Notes: a model not told the origin generated them from the letters alone. A stretch of 64,000 nucleotides of DNA from Symbiodinium natans (GCA_905221605.1 CAJNDS010002568.1:98501-162500), one strand, 5' to 3'. Counted from the first letter of the stretch, positions 26,583 to 37,177 are shown. Made by a program: numbers and translations.

Positions 26583-27273
26583 CTGAGGACCGATCAGGGT
26601 TTAGGGTGTAGGGTTTCGACGCTCGCGCTCACACACGGCCGGCAAGGTTCTTGGTTCGCAAGGTTTGGGGTATTGAGGAACGCTTATAAGTGAGACCCTA
26701 AACCCTAAACCCTAAACCCTAAAGGTGGGTTGCGCGCAGGGTCCCGTCGGAGTCCGTAGTCCCTTTGCAACAAGCTTTCGACATCATGCACCCAAGTAGG
26801 TATAATCGGGACTATACTATATAGGATATATAGAGGGGAATAAGATTATAGGGCCCCTGCCAGGGGTCCCTACTCATACCCCTTCACAAGTGGCTCAGAA
26901 GAAGAAGAAGAAGAAGAAGTTTGTGTTTCTACAGGTTTGTTCTAGGGTACTTCCAGGGGAGCCAAAAAACCTAAGTTCCCGAACTCCGAGGCCCTCATCG
27001 GTTGCGTTCTACAAAAGCCCTCCCGTCCACAAAGCACGAAAGCAGGAACATCCTGCTTGTCCAGCTTCCTAGTGGAAAGACAGGTCAACCTTTCTATGTT
27101 GAGGGCTTAGTATACTAAGCCCTCAATCTGACCATGCTTTAACCTTAAATTCTAAACCCTAAATGCTTTTAACCTTCTAAGTCGAGACTCCTGGTTGAAT
27201 GTGCCCTGGTTTCCGTCCTGGATTGCCCCTGAAGCTACTGGCTTTTGGTGGGATGTATGGGTTCAGCACTTAC

Positions 27274-27373
27274 AGAGCTGTACGAGGGGGACGGAAGTAC
27301 CAAACTCCCGAATTCAAAGCCCTGATTCGTAAACCTGCCGCATAGGTGCTCCTCGGAGACATCGCTGGGGAGC
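27274..27373 (-). CDS. Internal exon, 100 nt, canonical donor
   Basis: Acceptor GGCGAG, donor GTAAGT; peptide contains LPSDVSEEHLCGRFTN and FEFGSLVLPSPSYSS. Phase 2 in, phase 0 out. I first read it as two exons, but the gap between them would be a 13-nt intron, so one exon in a different frame is more likely. Confidence 0.6.
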
Positions 27374-27834
27374 CTCGCCGAAATCTACATGTGTGGGGCC
27401 CTAAACCCTAAACCCTCTTTATCCTTGTGACAGACATCTCAGGTGTATGGGGGTTTAGGGGCTGAGGGAAAAATCGGGCCGTACCGAGTGGCTGCTGAAT
27501 ACACATTCCTCGGTAAGAAATTAGGAAACTGCTGAGGTGCCCGCTATAATCTCGCAAAGGGCCGTCTGGCGGGATACAGGGCACCAACTTCCCTAATGCC
27601 TTACTGAAAACCAGTAATACGCAACTTAGAAATTAAAGAAACCCGGACTTGCAAGCAAGGGCTTCGGTGACTCGTTGCCGCTGCTTGCGCCGTAAGCCCG
27701 TGTCGTCAGCACTTTTGAAGACCCCTGAGCCTAAACTCAATACTAGCCCCGCCCCTCTAGCCGCCCCCTCGCCCTGCAACTCTCCCCACCTCCCCCCCCG
27801 GAACAAAATAGAATCAAATAAGATCCCCAAACCC

Positions 27835-27930
27835 CTAAAACCCTAAAACCCTAAAACCCTAAAACCCTAAAACCCTAAAACCCTAAAACCCTAAAACCCT
27901 AAAACCCTAAAACCCTAAAACCCTCTCTCC
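27835..27930 (-). repeat. CCCTAAAA 8-mer array
   Basis: About eleven nearly perfect 8-bp units. Confidence 0.9.
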
Positions 27931-28000
27931 TAAAACCCTAAACCCCGACACCCCCTAAAACCCCTCTCCTTCGGAATGCCGTTGCCGCGACGTCCCAGAC

Positions 28001-28045
28001 CTTGCCCGCTGCTTCCGAGGCCATCCGCACGGCCTCCAGCTGCAG
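28001..28045 (-). CDS. Internal exon, 15 codons
   Basis: Peptide LQLEAVRMASEAAGK, acceptor TTCCCAG, donor GTCTGG. The open frame continues on both sides (FADSQ before, VWDVAATAF after), so the exon may be longer. It lies between two telomeric arrays. Confidence 0.55.
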
Positions 28046-28071
28046 CTGGGAATCGGCAAAGAGGGTTTGGT

Positions 28072-28137
28072 AACCCTAAACCCTAAACCCTAAACCCTAA
28101 ACCCTAAACCCTAAACCCTAAACCCTAAACCCTAAAC
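28072..28137 (-). repeat. CCCTAAA array
   Basis: About nine perfect units. Confidence 0.95.
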
Positions 28138-28389
28138 GACTCCAAGCCCAAGAGTGGGAACCCTTCTGAACCCCAAACTCTAAGCCCCGAACCCAAGAGT
28201 TTTGGGCTTGGGGTTTAAAGAGCTCGGAATGTGCTTAGACAAAAAGGCCATAACAGGATCTCTATCTTGGATCAAGTCCCAATTTTTTGCAGGCGTGCAG
28301 GGGTAACCGAAGCCCTGGGTTCTGGCTTAGAAAGTAGGTTCGAAGTATTTTCTTGGGCTTAGGGGTTCAGGGCTTTCGGATTTTCGGGC

Positions 28390-28721
28390 TTATTCCCTAG
28401 AAGCGGGGGCCTCTCCAGCAAACCAGGGCGCATTCTCGCCGGCCTCACACAGCTGAGTTGTGCTTGGTTTAGTTTCCGTGTTGAGGGATGAGCACAAACA
28501 AGAGGAAAGATAACAAGCTTGTGAGCTCCTTACATCAGATCCCGCAAAAATGAGCGCACCGCAGGTCAGAAGTACAGTACACCGAAACCCGCGTAAGTCG
28601 GAAGGAAAGGGTTTCCCAGCAACCCGAAACCCCACAATGTGGCTTGAAAACCTTCTGGACCTCATCTCTGGGCTCCAAACCCTTTGAGGCACGGGACTGG
28701 TCTGAAGCTGCACCCGAAATT
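28390..28721 (-). CDS. 3' end of an unrecognised gene (two exons and stop)
   Basis: Exon 28661-28721 (SDQSRASKGLEPRDE, acceptor TCTTCACAG, donor GTCCAG) joins in phase to 28390-28443 (AGENAPWFAGEAPASRE, stop TAA at 28390). The 5' part should lie above 28.75 kb. An uninterrupted 107-residue frame across the same place ignores these splice sites and is less likely. Confidence 0.5.
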
Positions 28722-28879
28722 CTGTGAAGATGTTGCGGCCTAGGTTCCCTACGCTTCAACTCGACAGGCCCCTCCTACACCATAGCGCCTTCAACCTTTT
28801 AGGGTTTAGGGCGTAGGGCTTAGGGTTAGTTTAGGGTTTAGGGCTTCGGGCTTCGGGTTAGTTTAGGGTTCAGGGCGTA

Positions 28880-29280
28880 GGGTGATACAATACGAATGCT
28901 CGCAAAAATAGCGGTAGCAAGTAATGGTAAGAACCTAAGCCTTCTTCTAGCAAGAGAACACTCCAAGAGATCTTGGCGGAGCTTGCAAACGATCGTAAAA
29001 GCCAAGACACCACTTGTGCCATCCTCGGAAACAAAGGGGCGAGTGCTGGAATTCAAAACCTTAAACCCTTAACCCTGAACCCTGAAACCTAAACCCTAAA
29101 CCCTAAATTGAAAATGCAGAAAACCTGAAACCCTTTTTTTGCATCCGGGCTATGATGTCCTGGCCGGAAAGTCTTAGCAACATTCGTAAACCCCAAACCC
29201 TGGTGGCCGGGGGCCTTTTTGGGTCGAAAGGGTCTGGCGCTTCAAGGATTTGGCAGCTTGCGGCAGACTTTTCTTGGAAG
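28880..29280 (-). CDS. Candidate exons, not resolved
   Basis: Open minus-strand stretches near 28920-29025 (SGVLAFTIVCKLRQDLLEC) and 29130-29270 (LSGQDIIARMQKK and SLPQAAKSLKRQ in different frames) have possible AG/GT sites, but the boundaries are not certain. They may belong to the gene ending at 28390. Confidence 0.3.
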
Positions 29281-29289
29281 GTCACCTTA

Positions 29290-29425
29290 CTAAACCCTAA
29301 GCCCTAAGCCCTAAGCCCTAAGCCCTAAGCCCTAAGCCCGAAACCCTAAGCCCTAAGCCCTAAGCCCTAAACCCTAAACCCCAAACCCCTAAACTCCGAA
29401 CCCCTAAACCCCTAAACCCTAAACC
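29290..29425 (-). repeat. CCCTAAG variant array
   Basis: Runs of CCCTAAG units, then CCCTAAA. Confidence 0.85.
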
Positions 29426-29611
29426 CTGGAGTCTAAGACCCGCCCTCGGGCCCTAAGTGCATGGTTTCGGGTCTTTGGGGGATGCTTCGCGGACGCTGAG
29501 AAATGAAAGCCCAGGGTGGTTGCGGTTGGGAGCATGCATAGAGATCCACCCTAAACCCTAAACCCTAAACCCTAAACCCACCCTTGGAGGGCTGGAGATC
29601 CTACGACCGAC

Positions 29612-29692
29612 CTCCTGCCCTCCTCCCCCCCATTCTGTTCCCCGCTGGCCATAATCTTGCAGATGGTCATGTTTTTGCCCTTGAAAAGCCCC
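29612..29692 (-). CDS. Internal exon, 81 nt
   Basis: Acceptor ATTTTCAG, donor GTCGGT; peptide GLFKGKNMTICKIMASGEQN followed by GGEEGR. Phase 2 at both ends. No family recognised. Confidence 0.6.
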
Positions 29693-29902
29693 CTGAAAAT
29701 ACTCGAATTTAGGGTTTTCTAACGTTAAAAAAACCTGAAAAACTCCTGGCAATATTTCTAAAGTCAGATCCTCTTGCGCCGAATAAAGGGAAAACAACGG
29801 GCCCACCTTGTCATGAGCCAACCGAACCACCCTAAACCCTAAACCCTAAACCCTAAACCCTAAACCCTAAGCCCTAAACCCCAAACCCCAAACCCCTGAT
29901 GC

Positions 29903-29945
29903 TGATATTTGCCGAGAGGCCGCAGGGCCTCGCCGGCCACCATGG
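29903..29945 (-). CDS. Internal exon, 43 nt
   Basis: Acceptor GATCAG, GC donor. The frame reads MVAGEALRPLGKY, so the first ATG could be an initiator, but the upstream AG suggests an internal exon. Confidence 0.45.
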
Positions 29946-29980
29946 CTGATCCGTTGTATCCTTGGCTTGCAGGTTGCCCG

Positions 29981-30083
29981 ACTTGGAGGTTCAGGGTACT
30001 TAGTAACCCAAGGGTTTAGGGTTTAGGGTTAGATAACCCACATATAAGCCCCTCAAGTACCCTAATAGGGTACCCTGAACCTA
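29981..30083. mobile_element. MITE family A copy with telomeric insert
   Basis: ACTTGGAGGTTCAGGGTACT begins it; about three TTTAGGG units replace part of the interior. Confidence 0.65.
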
Positions 30084-30543
30084 GGGCTGCTTGGGAGTTG
30101 AGGACTTCGGGCTGATTAGGGGCCTAGGACCTAGACTTAGGGCTGCTTGGGGCTTTAGGACTTCGGGCTGATTCGGGGTTAGCACTTACACAGACTTTGG
30201 GCCGCTTGGGGGGGTTTTAGGAGGTTTAGAACTTAGGGCTGATTCGGGGTCTAGAACTCGGGGCTGATTCAGTGTTTAGGACATGAAGCTGATGGCGTCT
30301 TCAGATGGGGTTTAGGGTTTAGGGTTTAGGGTTGAGTTTTGTTCTGTTGAGGGTCGTGTGAGGTGCTGGTACCTTCCTCCCAGAGCTCGTATAAGGCAAC
30401 ACACCGGAGCCTGAATTAACATGAGGAACTAGTCCATACATACGTATACATGCATAAGACAGGCGTGCTACCTACACACCCTTTCTACATAAATAGGCTT
30501 CTATAGTAGAGCCGTGCTGCAAGCACTGGAGGGAATTATAAAC

Positions 30544-30631
30544 TCTGAGCTGGTCTCGGGCCCATGCATTGCTGGGGAAGGGGCCGGATTTGACGTACTC
30601 CTTGGCGGTGTCTCCGACGTCCATTGCAAGT
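30544..30631 (-). CDS. Internal exon, 88 nt
   Basis: Acceptor CTTGACAG, donor GTTTAT; peptide LAMDVGDTAKEYVKSGPFPS then NAWARDQLR. The frame stays open to 30471, so the true end is uncertain. No family recognised. Confidence 0.6.
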
Positions 30632-30776
30632 CTGTCAAGGGATCAAGGCTCGAAGCCCTAAGGTTGTAAAGTTGTACCCCTTAAAAGTTCCACTTAATTT
30701 CCTCCTAATATGGCCGTTGCATCCCCTTTAGGAATCTTTAAGCAAGGGTCCCCAAACCCAAGGTTACAACCCTAAA

Positions 30777-30853
30777 CTCTAAACCCTAAACCCTAAACCC
30801 TAAACCCTAAACCCTAAACCCTAAACCCTAAACCCTAAACCCTAAACCCTAAA
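30777..30853 (-). repeat. CCCTAAA array
   Basis: About eleven units. Confidence 0.95.
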
Positions 30854-30935
30854 CCATGCAACTGCCCTTAGATTCTAGGGTTTGGGGATGCTGGGGGTTC
30901 AGAGGTGAGTCAGGGTTTAGGGTTTAGGGTTTGCG

Positions 30936-31062
30936 GGGTCCCTTACAGCGGTTCCTGTACTCAAAAGGGTTCTGAAGTATGGGCCTTGGGTTCTACAGGG
31001 TATATAAGGGGCCCTCATTTATATAGGGGCCCACATTCAGGGACCATGCAACGACCCTAAGA
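30936..31062. mobile_element. MITE family C remnant
   Basis: The right terminus ACCATGCAACGACCCTAA is present. A second right-type terminus (CATGCAACTGCCCTTAG) at 30855-30871 suggests a broken second copy. Confidence 0.5.
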
Positions 31063-31104
31063 TTAGGGTTTAGGGTTTAGGGTTTAGGGTTTGGGGTTTA
31101 GGGT

Positions 31105-31205
31105 TTAGGGTTCGAAACCAACAGATCTGGGATTAGGATCCTGCTCAAGCTGAACGCCTACACGATGCCCGTGAGCGACTGCGGGCAAGCTGAAGTAACT
31201 CTTCC
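31105..31205 (-). CDS. Candidate exon
   Basis: After acceptor AATCACAG the frame reads AVSWKSYFSLPAVAHGHRVG; a second frame (SPGRVTSACPQSLTGI, donor GTGTAG) is also open. Boundaries not settled. Confidence 0.35.
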
Positions 31206-31240
31206 AGGAGACTGCCTGTGATTCTGCAGGGCTTTCGGTA

Positions 31241-31330
31241 GCTAGGATGGTCCTTGAAATCCTCTGAAATAGATTCCTAAATATCATGCTCTTAAACTCG
31301 AAAAGGGGAAACATGAAATATCCCAAGGGT
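31241..31330. mobile_element. Dispersed repeat F, empty copy
   Basis: Same order as 955-1095 but with only GATTCCTAA where the other copy has eight telomeric units. Confidence 0.8.
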
Positions 31331-31406
31331 TGTGATATTTGGCTGGTGGCTGGGCTGTTGTTTTCGCAAATTCCAGTCCGAAGTGGAGTACCCCAAGACT
31401 TCATTT

Positions 31407-31562
31407 ACCTACACAGTTTGTACTTGGCCGTTGAAGTGGTTGCCATATATGTATACACATGTATACATATGTATATATATATATATATATATATATTTTA
31501 TATATATATATACAAATGGGAACCACCAAGTACATACTATGCAGGTGCATGGACACTTAGGG
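31407..31562. mobile_element. MITE family B copy interrupted by a TA microsatellite
   Basis: Ends match the family (ACCTACACAG ... GCAGGTGCATGGACACTTAGG); about 60 bp of TA/TG repeats lie inside. Confidence 0.65.
31447..31512. repeat. TA/TG microsatellite
   Basis: ATATATGTATACACATG then (TA)n; other AT microsatellites at 16275-16299, 32381-32615, 49551-49580 and 62480-62534. Confidence 0.9.
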
Positions 31563-31623
31563 TTGCGTGGAGCGTAGCAAACTCCTAAAGCCGGACCCCA
31601 ACAAAACACGGACCAAATCGTAC

Positions 31624-31660
31624 CTTGCGAACACCGAAGCCGGTCTGTCTTACGGGTTGC
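31624..31660 (-). CDS. Internal exon, 37 nt
   Basis: Peptide ATRKTDRLRCSQ between acceptor CTCAAAG and donor GTACGA. Confidence 0.45.
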
Positions 31661-31857
31661 CTTTGAGTTGTCCTATAAGGAGTTCTCACAAGGTAACCTG
31701 CATACTCGCTTAAAGGGTTTGTAGGTGGATGTAGGGTGTTCTCGCCTGGACAAGCTGCCCTTAGCCCTAAACCCTAAACCCTAAACCCTAAACCCTAAAC
31801 CCTAAACCCTAAACCAAGTTAAAGTCCGGACAGTAGCATGGTACCATGCCTCGACGC

Positions 31858-31890
31858 CTGGCGCATAAACTCCGGCACGGCACCCGGATC
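31858..31890 (-). CDS. Internal exon, 11 codons, GC donor
   Basis: Peptide DPGAVPEFMRQ between acceptor GGCAAG and donor GCGTCG, phase 0 at both ends. A CCCTAAA array lies left and a TTTAGGG array right, as at many other exons. Confidence 0.5.
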
Positions 31891-32063
31891 CTTGCCAAAA
31901 CGGCTTAGGGTATAGGGTTTAGGGCTGAGGGTTTAGGGTTTAGGGTGTAGGGTGTAGGGTGTAGGGTTTAGGGTTTAGGGTTTAGGGTTTAGGGTTTAGG
32001 GCCTAGGGCCAAGAAACCCAAGGATTCAAGGGGCCTGCCCTCCTGGGTTGAATGAGGTTGCTA

Positions 32064-32165
32064 ACCCTAAGGCTCCAAGAACTCTTATTTTAAACGTTTT
32101 TTGGGCCCAAAGGCCTTATGATATTCGGTTTTTGGGCTATGTTGAGGCGAAGGGTAAGGGTACTG
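32064..32165 (+). repeat. Dispersed coding-like repeat, copy 1
   Basis: AAGGCTCCAAGAACTCTTAT ... CCCAAAGGCCTTATGATATT. It aligns with 34585-34690 (about 70-75% by eye), open in one frame in both but not a recognised protein. Confidence 0.55.
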
Positions 32166-32644
32166 GGCCTCGAGGTTTGGTGATGCGTGGCCAAAGGGCT
32201 TTTCGCTTTACTTGCGTGCTTCTCAGGCGCCACCCTAAACCCTAAACCCTAAACCCTAAACCCTAAACCCCAAACCCTAAACCCTAAACCCTAAACCTGG
32301 TCATGAAGGTTTAGTGCACAGGGTCTGAAAATCCTCTCCAGGGGATGCCGAGAGTAGCGTATCTGAAATTTTGGGGTCATATGTATGTATGTACATATAT
32401 ATATATATATATATTATATTATTTATTTATTTATTGATTTCGTTATTTACATGTATATATGTATTTAGTTATTTATTTACATGTATATATATATATATAG
32501 AGGTCAAACCGTATGTATGCATGTGTAAGGTATGAATATACCTATGTGTATGTAGGTAAAGGTATGCACATGTATGTATATATATATATATATATGTATA
32601 TTTGCATGTATGTGATGATACTATGATACACACTGCCGAAACCT

Positions 32645-32705
32645 TGAGGAAAGCCAACAACAGCCTTCGCTGTCATCGCAAACCTCTGCGACAGGCACCG
32701 CACCC
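32645..32705 (-). CDS. Candidate exon
   Basis: The frame reads RCLSQRFAMTAKAVVGFPQG before donor GTTTCGG. The upstream acceptor is not clear. Confidence 0.4.
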
Positions 32706-32817
32706 TAATCTTCTCAGGGTTTAGGGTTTAGGGCTTACCGGATCCCACAAAGTCTGTAAAAAAAAACAAAACCCTCATAAAAAGGGCCGTTGTAGAACCA
32801 TGTTTTGGGGGTTTAGG

Positions 32818-32910
32818 TAGGGTTTAGGGTTTAGGGTTTAGGGTTTAGGGTTTAGGGTTTAGGGTTTAGGGTTTAGGGTTTAGGGTTTAGGGTTTAGGGT
32901 TTAGGGCTGA
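32818..32910 (+). repeat. TTTAGGG array
   Basis: About thirteen units. Confidence 0.95.
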
Positions 32911-32929
32911 GGGCTTAGGGCCTCGGGTT

Positions 32930-33005
32930 CTCCATTCCGCGCCTCCCCCTTCTCTTTGCTCCACACCTCGGGCCCTGCCTGCGCCGGAGCTTTGGCCTTC
33001 GAGCC
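32930..33005 (-). CDS. Candidate exon rich in Lys/Glu/Ala
   Basis: After acceptor GTGCCAG the frame reads SKAKAPAQAGPEVWSKEKGE. The 3' boundary is not clear. Confidence 0.45.
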
Positions 33006-33411
33006 TGGCACCCGCTCAGTCAGGGTTTAGTAACATGGGGGTTTAGGGTTTAGGGTTTAGGGTTTAGGGTTTAGGGACTTTTAGGGTTTAGGGTTTTGGG
33101 TTTACGAAAGTAAGGGACCCCGAATATGGGCGCCAAACAGTAAGATTCCCTTATACTTAGGACCCCAATTTAAACCCGAGACCCTAAAGAGTTCAGGGTT
33201 TCGTATTAATAGGAGAGACCATTGACCACAAGGTCGGCTGTAAGGCCCTGGGCCCGAACAGGTTCGGGCGAAGGGTTTAGGGTTTAGGGTTTGGGGTTTA
33301 GGGTTTAGGGAATCCCTGAACCCCTGAACCCCTGAACCCTAAACCCTACACCCAAACCCCTAACCCTAAACCCGAATGTCGGAAACCACCAAATGGATGT
33401 CCAAGGCTTGC

Positions 33412-33465
33412 CTGCTGCGCGCCCGGCATGTGGAGGGGCAGCCTTGCTAGCTCCTTCCGGGAGCA
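33412..33465 (-). CDS. Internal exon, 18 codons, GC donor
   Basis: Peptide CSRKELARLPLHMPGAQQ between acceptor CCCCCAAG and donor GCAAGCC; phase 0 at both ends. Confidence 0.55.
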
Positions 33466-33895
33466 CTTGGGGGCTATCAAGGTTAGGGTTTAGGGTTTAG
33501 GGTTTGGGGTTTGGGGTTTGCGGTTTAGTGTTTGGAGTTTAGGGTTTTTGGGGTTTGGGGTTTGGGTTTGAGGTTTAGGGCTTAGGGTTTTGGGGGTTTG
33601 GCACGCTTGAGCAAAATCGTCCCCCAACCTAGCCTAACCCCCAATCCCTAACAAGCCCCCACCTTAATTACCCTGCCCCACCCCTACCCTACACCCTGAA
33701 CCCTAGGCCCTAAACCCTAAACCCTAAACCCTAAACCCTAGACCCTGTTTGAACCCTGACCCCTAGACCCTAAACCCTTTTTGAACCCTAAACCGTCAAC
33801 CCTAAACCCTGAACCCTAAACCCCAAACCCCAAACCCCAAACCCTAAACCCTAAACCCTAAACCCTAAACCCCAAACCCCAAACCCCTTGTGGTC

Positions 33896-33968
33896 CTTTG
33901 GCTTCCGGCTGCTCCCTCGTCGGCGCGTGCTTCCGCGGAAGTTTCAAGTCAGCAAGGTCGACCCAGCC
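33896..33968 (-). CDS. Internal exon, about 73 nt
   Basis: After acceptor CTCCTGAG the frame reads GWVDLADLKLPRKHAPTREQ then PEAKG. CCCCAAA/CCCTAAA repeats lie left and TTTAGGG right. Confidence 0.55.
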
Positions 33969-34584
33969 CTCAGGAGGTGCGTCAGGGTTTAGGGTTTAGG
34001 GTTTAAGGTTTAGGGTTTAGGGTTTAGGGATTAGGGATTCGGGAGTAGGGTTTCATTAGGGTTTAGGGGCTTCGGGGCTCAGGGGTTAGGGTGTTACAAC
34101 TCGTTTACTGTGTTTATAGCGTTTAGGAGTTGAGGGGTTTAGGGGTTAAGGTTGAGGGTTGAGGGGTTGAGGGGTTGAGGGGTTCAGGGATTACAAGGGG
34201 TTTAGGGTTTAGTGTTTAGCCTTTATTGTAGGGTTTAGAAGTTTAGGGGTCTAGGGCTTTTAGGCTTCTGAAGGTGGAGTCTAGGCAGGGGTATTTGGGG
34301 TATTTGGGGTGGATGGGAGTCAGCTCTACTTCCCCTAGAAGCAAAACTGCAAGTAATTGTAGTTTGAACAGGCAATAGTGGCTGAGCCGGTTGTTGTGTG
34401 CTTGTGTTGGTTCTGAGGTTTACGGAACCCTAAACCCAAAACCCTCTCGCGGGAGCTGGACACTTCGGGTTACTTGGCTCACTACCGTCGGTTAAGGGTT
34501 AAGGGTTAAGGGTTTAGGGTTTAGGGTTTAGGGTTTAGGGTCTCGGCGTCAGCTGATGTGTCAGCCGGTGCTTTTGGTTCCAGA

Positions 34585-34690
34585 ACTGGAGCCCTCAGGC
34601 TCCAGGAACTCTTCTTCAAGGGTTTTGGGGTCCAAAGGCCTTGCCATGTTTAGGCTTTTGGTTTATTTTGAGCCGAAGGTGAGGATTTAC
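34585..34690 (+). repeat. Dispersed coding-like repeat, copy 2
   Basis: CAGGCTCCAGGAACTCTTCT ... CCAAAGGCCTTGCCATGTTT; partner of 32064-32165. Confidence 0.55.
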
Positions 34691-35658
34691 AGCCAATCCA
34701 TGCCGCCACAGTTTCACGGTACGCTACACCCTGAACTCTTGAACTCTGAACTTATGAAGCAACAGCAGTGCTGGCAAAGTGGCACGAGGCTGGATGGGTA
34801 CCTCGGCGCTCTACAAACTCAGGGTTTAGGAGTTTAGGGCCCTAAACCCTAAACCCTAAACCCTAAACCCTACACCCCAAACCCTTAACCCTAAAAGGGT
34901 TGTCAGGGAATTCCGTGACCGGGACAGGGCGACACGACTGAGTTTGAACATGTGTTAGTGGTCACTGCCCAGCAGGCTGTGACATAACATGATTTCGTCC
35001 GGGAAACGTACATATACCTGAAGAACCTTAGGGTTTAGGGTTTAGGGATTAGGGCAGTATAAAACCCTGTTATAGGATTCTTAGGGAACCTACAAAAAAA
35101 GTAGGTGTTGGGTTCTAGGCCAGTGCAGGGCGCAGCCCCTGAGTGAGACGAAGCTCTACTGAAAGCAGCTTGCAAGAGGATCGAGCCCCCCTGCGGCACG
35201 AATACGATAGGGGCCTTAAGAGTTAGAATTGGGTTTTAGAGGGTTGTATAATATAGAAAAATACAGGGACCATAAGGACATACAATTCGTAATTCTTCCG
35301 ACCCTGTAGGAAGTCGGCACGGTGCACTCAACTTTAAAGCTCTTGCACGCACGTCATGTCGGCCTGCATGCTCTTTTTTAAAGGCTTCGAGCTGGGTTGG
35401 TGCAGAGTAGTAGCGTGTTTTGTCGGTTGGGGGGGAGGGAGGGCGGGGAAACCAGGGAGGGCCGCTTTTTTTGGAATTGATTCCCCATAATTATCACTGT
35501 GCGGGGTTCTTCTTCTCAGACTCGAACATCATGAGGGTTTGGAATTTCATAAGGGGGCACTCTGTCCCAGCTGCTGAGTACCCTGGGCCAAGAAAGGTTA
35601 ACCTTTCAATTCTGGTAGGATTCTATATACCCCAAAAAGGGAATTAAAGGTTACCCAC

Positions 35659-35758
35659 TCGATCAGCTACTAGGCTGTTGAAGAGATTCCCAGCTGCCAT
35701 AACGTCGCCGTCGCAGACTTTGGGGCAGCCAGCGCAGATCACCGTCGTACCCTGCCCG
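35659..35758 (-). CDS. Internal exon, 100 nt, cysteine motif
   Basis: Acceptor GTCCTCCCAG, donor GTGGGT; peptide GQGTTVICAGCPKVCDGDVM then AAGNLFNSLVADR. The Cys-X2-Cys-X3-Cys arrangement may bind metal or be redox active. No family recognised. Confidence 0.65.
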
Positions 35759-35998
35759 CTGGGAGGACAGGCGTAAGACTTAGGGTGCGTGGGGCTTAAC
35801 CCTCAACCCTAAACATCCCTTTAAATCCTAAACCCTAAATCCTAAACCCTAAACCCTAAACCCTGTTTGGGGTTGAGGAGCTCAGGTTTTGGGTGGTCTT
35901 AGGCTTGAGGGGTCAGCAAAAGCCCCCGACCATGATGTTTTTTGTGAGACCTGGTCTTCACCCTCCAAACCCTAAACGCTAAACAAGGTTGCCCGAAG

Positions 35999-36150
35999 GG
36001 TCCATGCACCTATACAGTACCCTAAACCCTAAACCCTAAACCCTAAACCCTAAACCCTAAACCCTAAACCCTAAACCCAAAATCGGGCCTTAAAGGGGCT
36101 ACCATGCATGCAGCTTTAGGGTCCAAGTTTTTACTCTACAGGGGTTTACG
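35999..36150. mobile_element. MITE family B copy with telomeric insert
   Basis: AGGGTCCATGCACCTATACAGTA, then eight CCCTAAA units, then the right half beginning AAAATCGGGCC. Confidence 0.75.
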
Positions 36151-36265
36151 AAAATAGGGGACCACCCCTAAACCCTAAACCCTAAACCTTAAACCCTAAA
36201 CTCTAAACCCTAAACCCTAAACCCTAAACCCTAAACCCTAAACCCTAAACCCTAAACCTAAGCCG
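36001..36265 (-). repeat. CCCTAAA arrays, the first inside an inverted-repeat element
   Basis: 36018-36075 splits an element copy at 35999-36150; a second array lies at 36168-36260. Confidence 0.9.
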
Positions 36266-36284
36266 AATTTCGCGAACCCCCGAC

Positions 36285-36326
36285 CGTTAGGATTGTAGCC
36301 TGACGGCGTGAGCCTGGCTTTGAGTT
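36285..36326 (-). CDS. Internal exon, 42 nt
   Basis: Peptide ELKARLTPSGYNPN between acceptor ACAAAG and donor GTCGGG. Confidence 0.5.
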
Positions 36327-36587
36327 CTTTGTTAGGGCTTGGGGGTTAGGGTTTAGGGTTTGGGGCTTTTTGCTTTATATAGGGTTAGGGGTTGGGGTTC
36401 AGGGTGGGTGTGTGTGAGGGGGGCAGGGAGGGAGGGGTTGAGCACTGGGCTTCAAGAATGTTAGCCTTCCTACTGCACCCAACAGGGGGTGTACAGTCCA
36501 TCAACCCGGAGCCCTAAACCCTAAACCCTAAACCCTAAACCCTAAACCCTAAACCTTAAACCCTCAAACATGGGAGATTTTAGCTTC

Positions 36588-36750
36588 AACCTCCAAGTCC
36601 CTCTCAAGGATCCTGAGGGGCGCCAAGGAAACCCTAAGCCCTAAGCCCTAAGCCCTAAGCCCTAAGCCCTAAACCCTAAACCCCTGGGAGCCCTTAAGGT
36701 TCCTTATGAGGGTCCCTCCCTTGGTCCTCAGATTGGACTTGGACCCTCGA
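36588..36750. mobile_element. Possible inverted-repeat element with telomeric insert
   Basis: CCAAGTCCCTCTCAAGGATCC and a related complement near 36725-36748 enclose CCCTAAG/CCCTAAA units. Confidence 0.45.
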
Positions 36751-36898
36751 GCCTCTAAACCCTAACCCACCCTATACTCAAAGCAGCAACCTCATGGCCC
36801 AACTATTCGCTGGGTTCAGGGTTTAGGTTTTGGGTTTTAGGGTTTAGGGTTCTTTCGGGGTTCGGAATTAGGGTTTTACAGCTACTTAGGGGGGGTTC

Positions 36899-36927
36899 GG
36901 GGGGGGGGGGGGGGGGGGGGGGGGGGG
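36899..36927. repeat. Poly-G tract
   Basis: Near-continuous G run of about 29 nt; similar shorter runs occur at 5928, 10731, 14309, 22016, 40826, 44932, 45861, 47311, 52926 and 53007. Confidence 0.9.
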
Positions 36928-36985
36928 TCCCGTGCCTCTGGGAGCTTCTTCATCACCTTCCTGAGCATCAGATGGTCTAGGGCCT

Positions 36986-37167
36986 ACTTGGACGTTCATG
37001 GTACTTATTCTGAGGGTTTAGGGTTTAGAGTTTAGGGTTTAGGGTAACTGTACTTATATCTGAAAACAATATAGCTGTACTTATGACCATATTAGGGCAC
37101 TTAAGAGGCTCATAAGTGGGTTAAAAGTACAGTTATCATGGGTTACTGAGTGCCCAGAACCTCCAAG
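36986..37167. mobile_element. MITE family A copy with telomeric insert
   Basis: Both termini present. TTTAGGG units at about 37013-37044 interrupt the left arm; the remainder aligns with 25395-25534. Confidence 0.8.
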
Positions 37168-37177
37168 CAGGGGTTGT

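Noticed and set aside
28390-28713. Single 107-residue protein
   Set aside because: It ignores clear splice sites (TCTTCACAG, GTGTGAG) that give a two-exon reading ending at the same stop.
29295-29425. CRISPR-like array
   Set aside because: Simple 7-bp tandem repeats without spacers, in a eukaryotic context.
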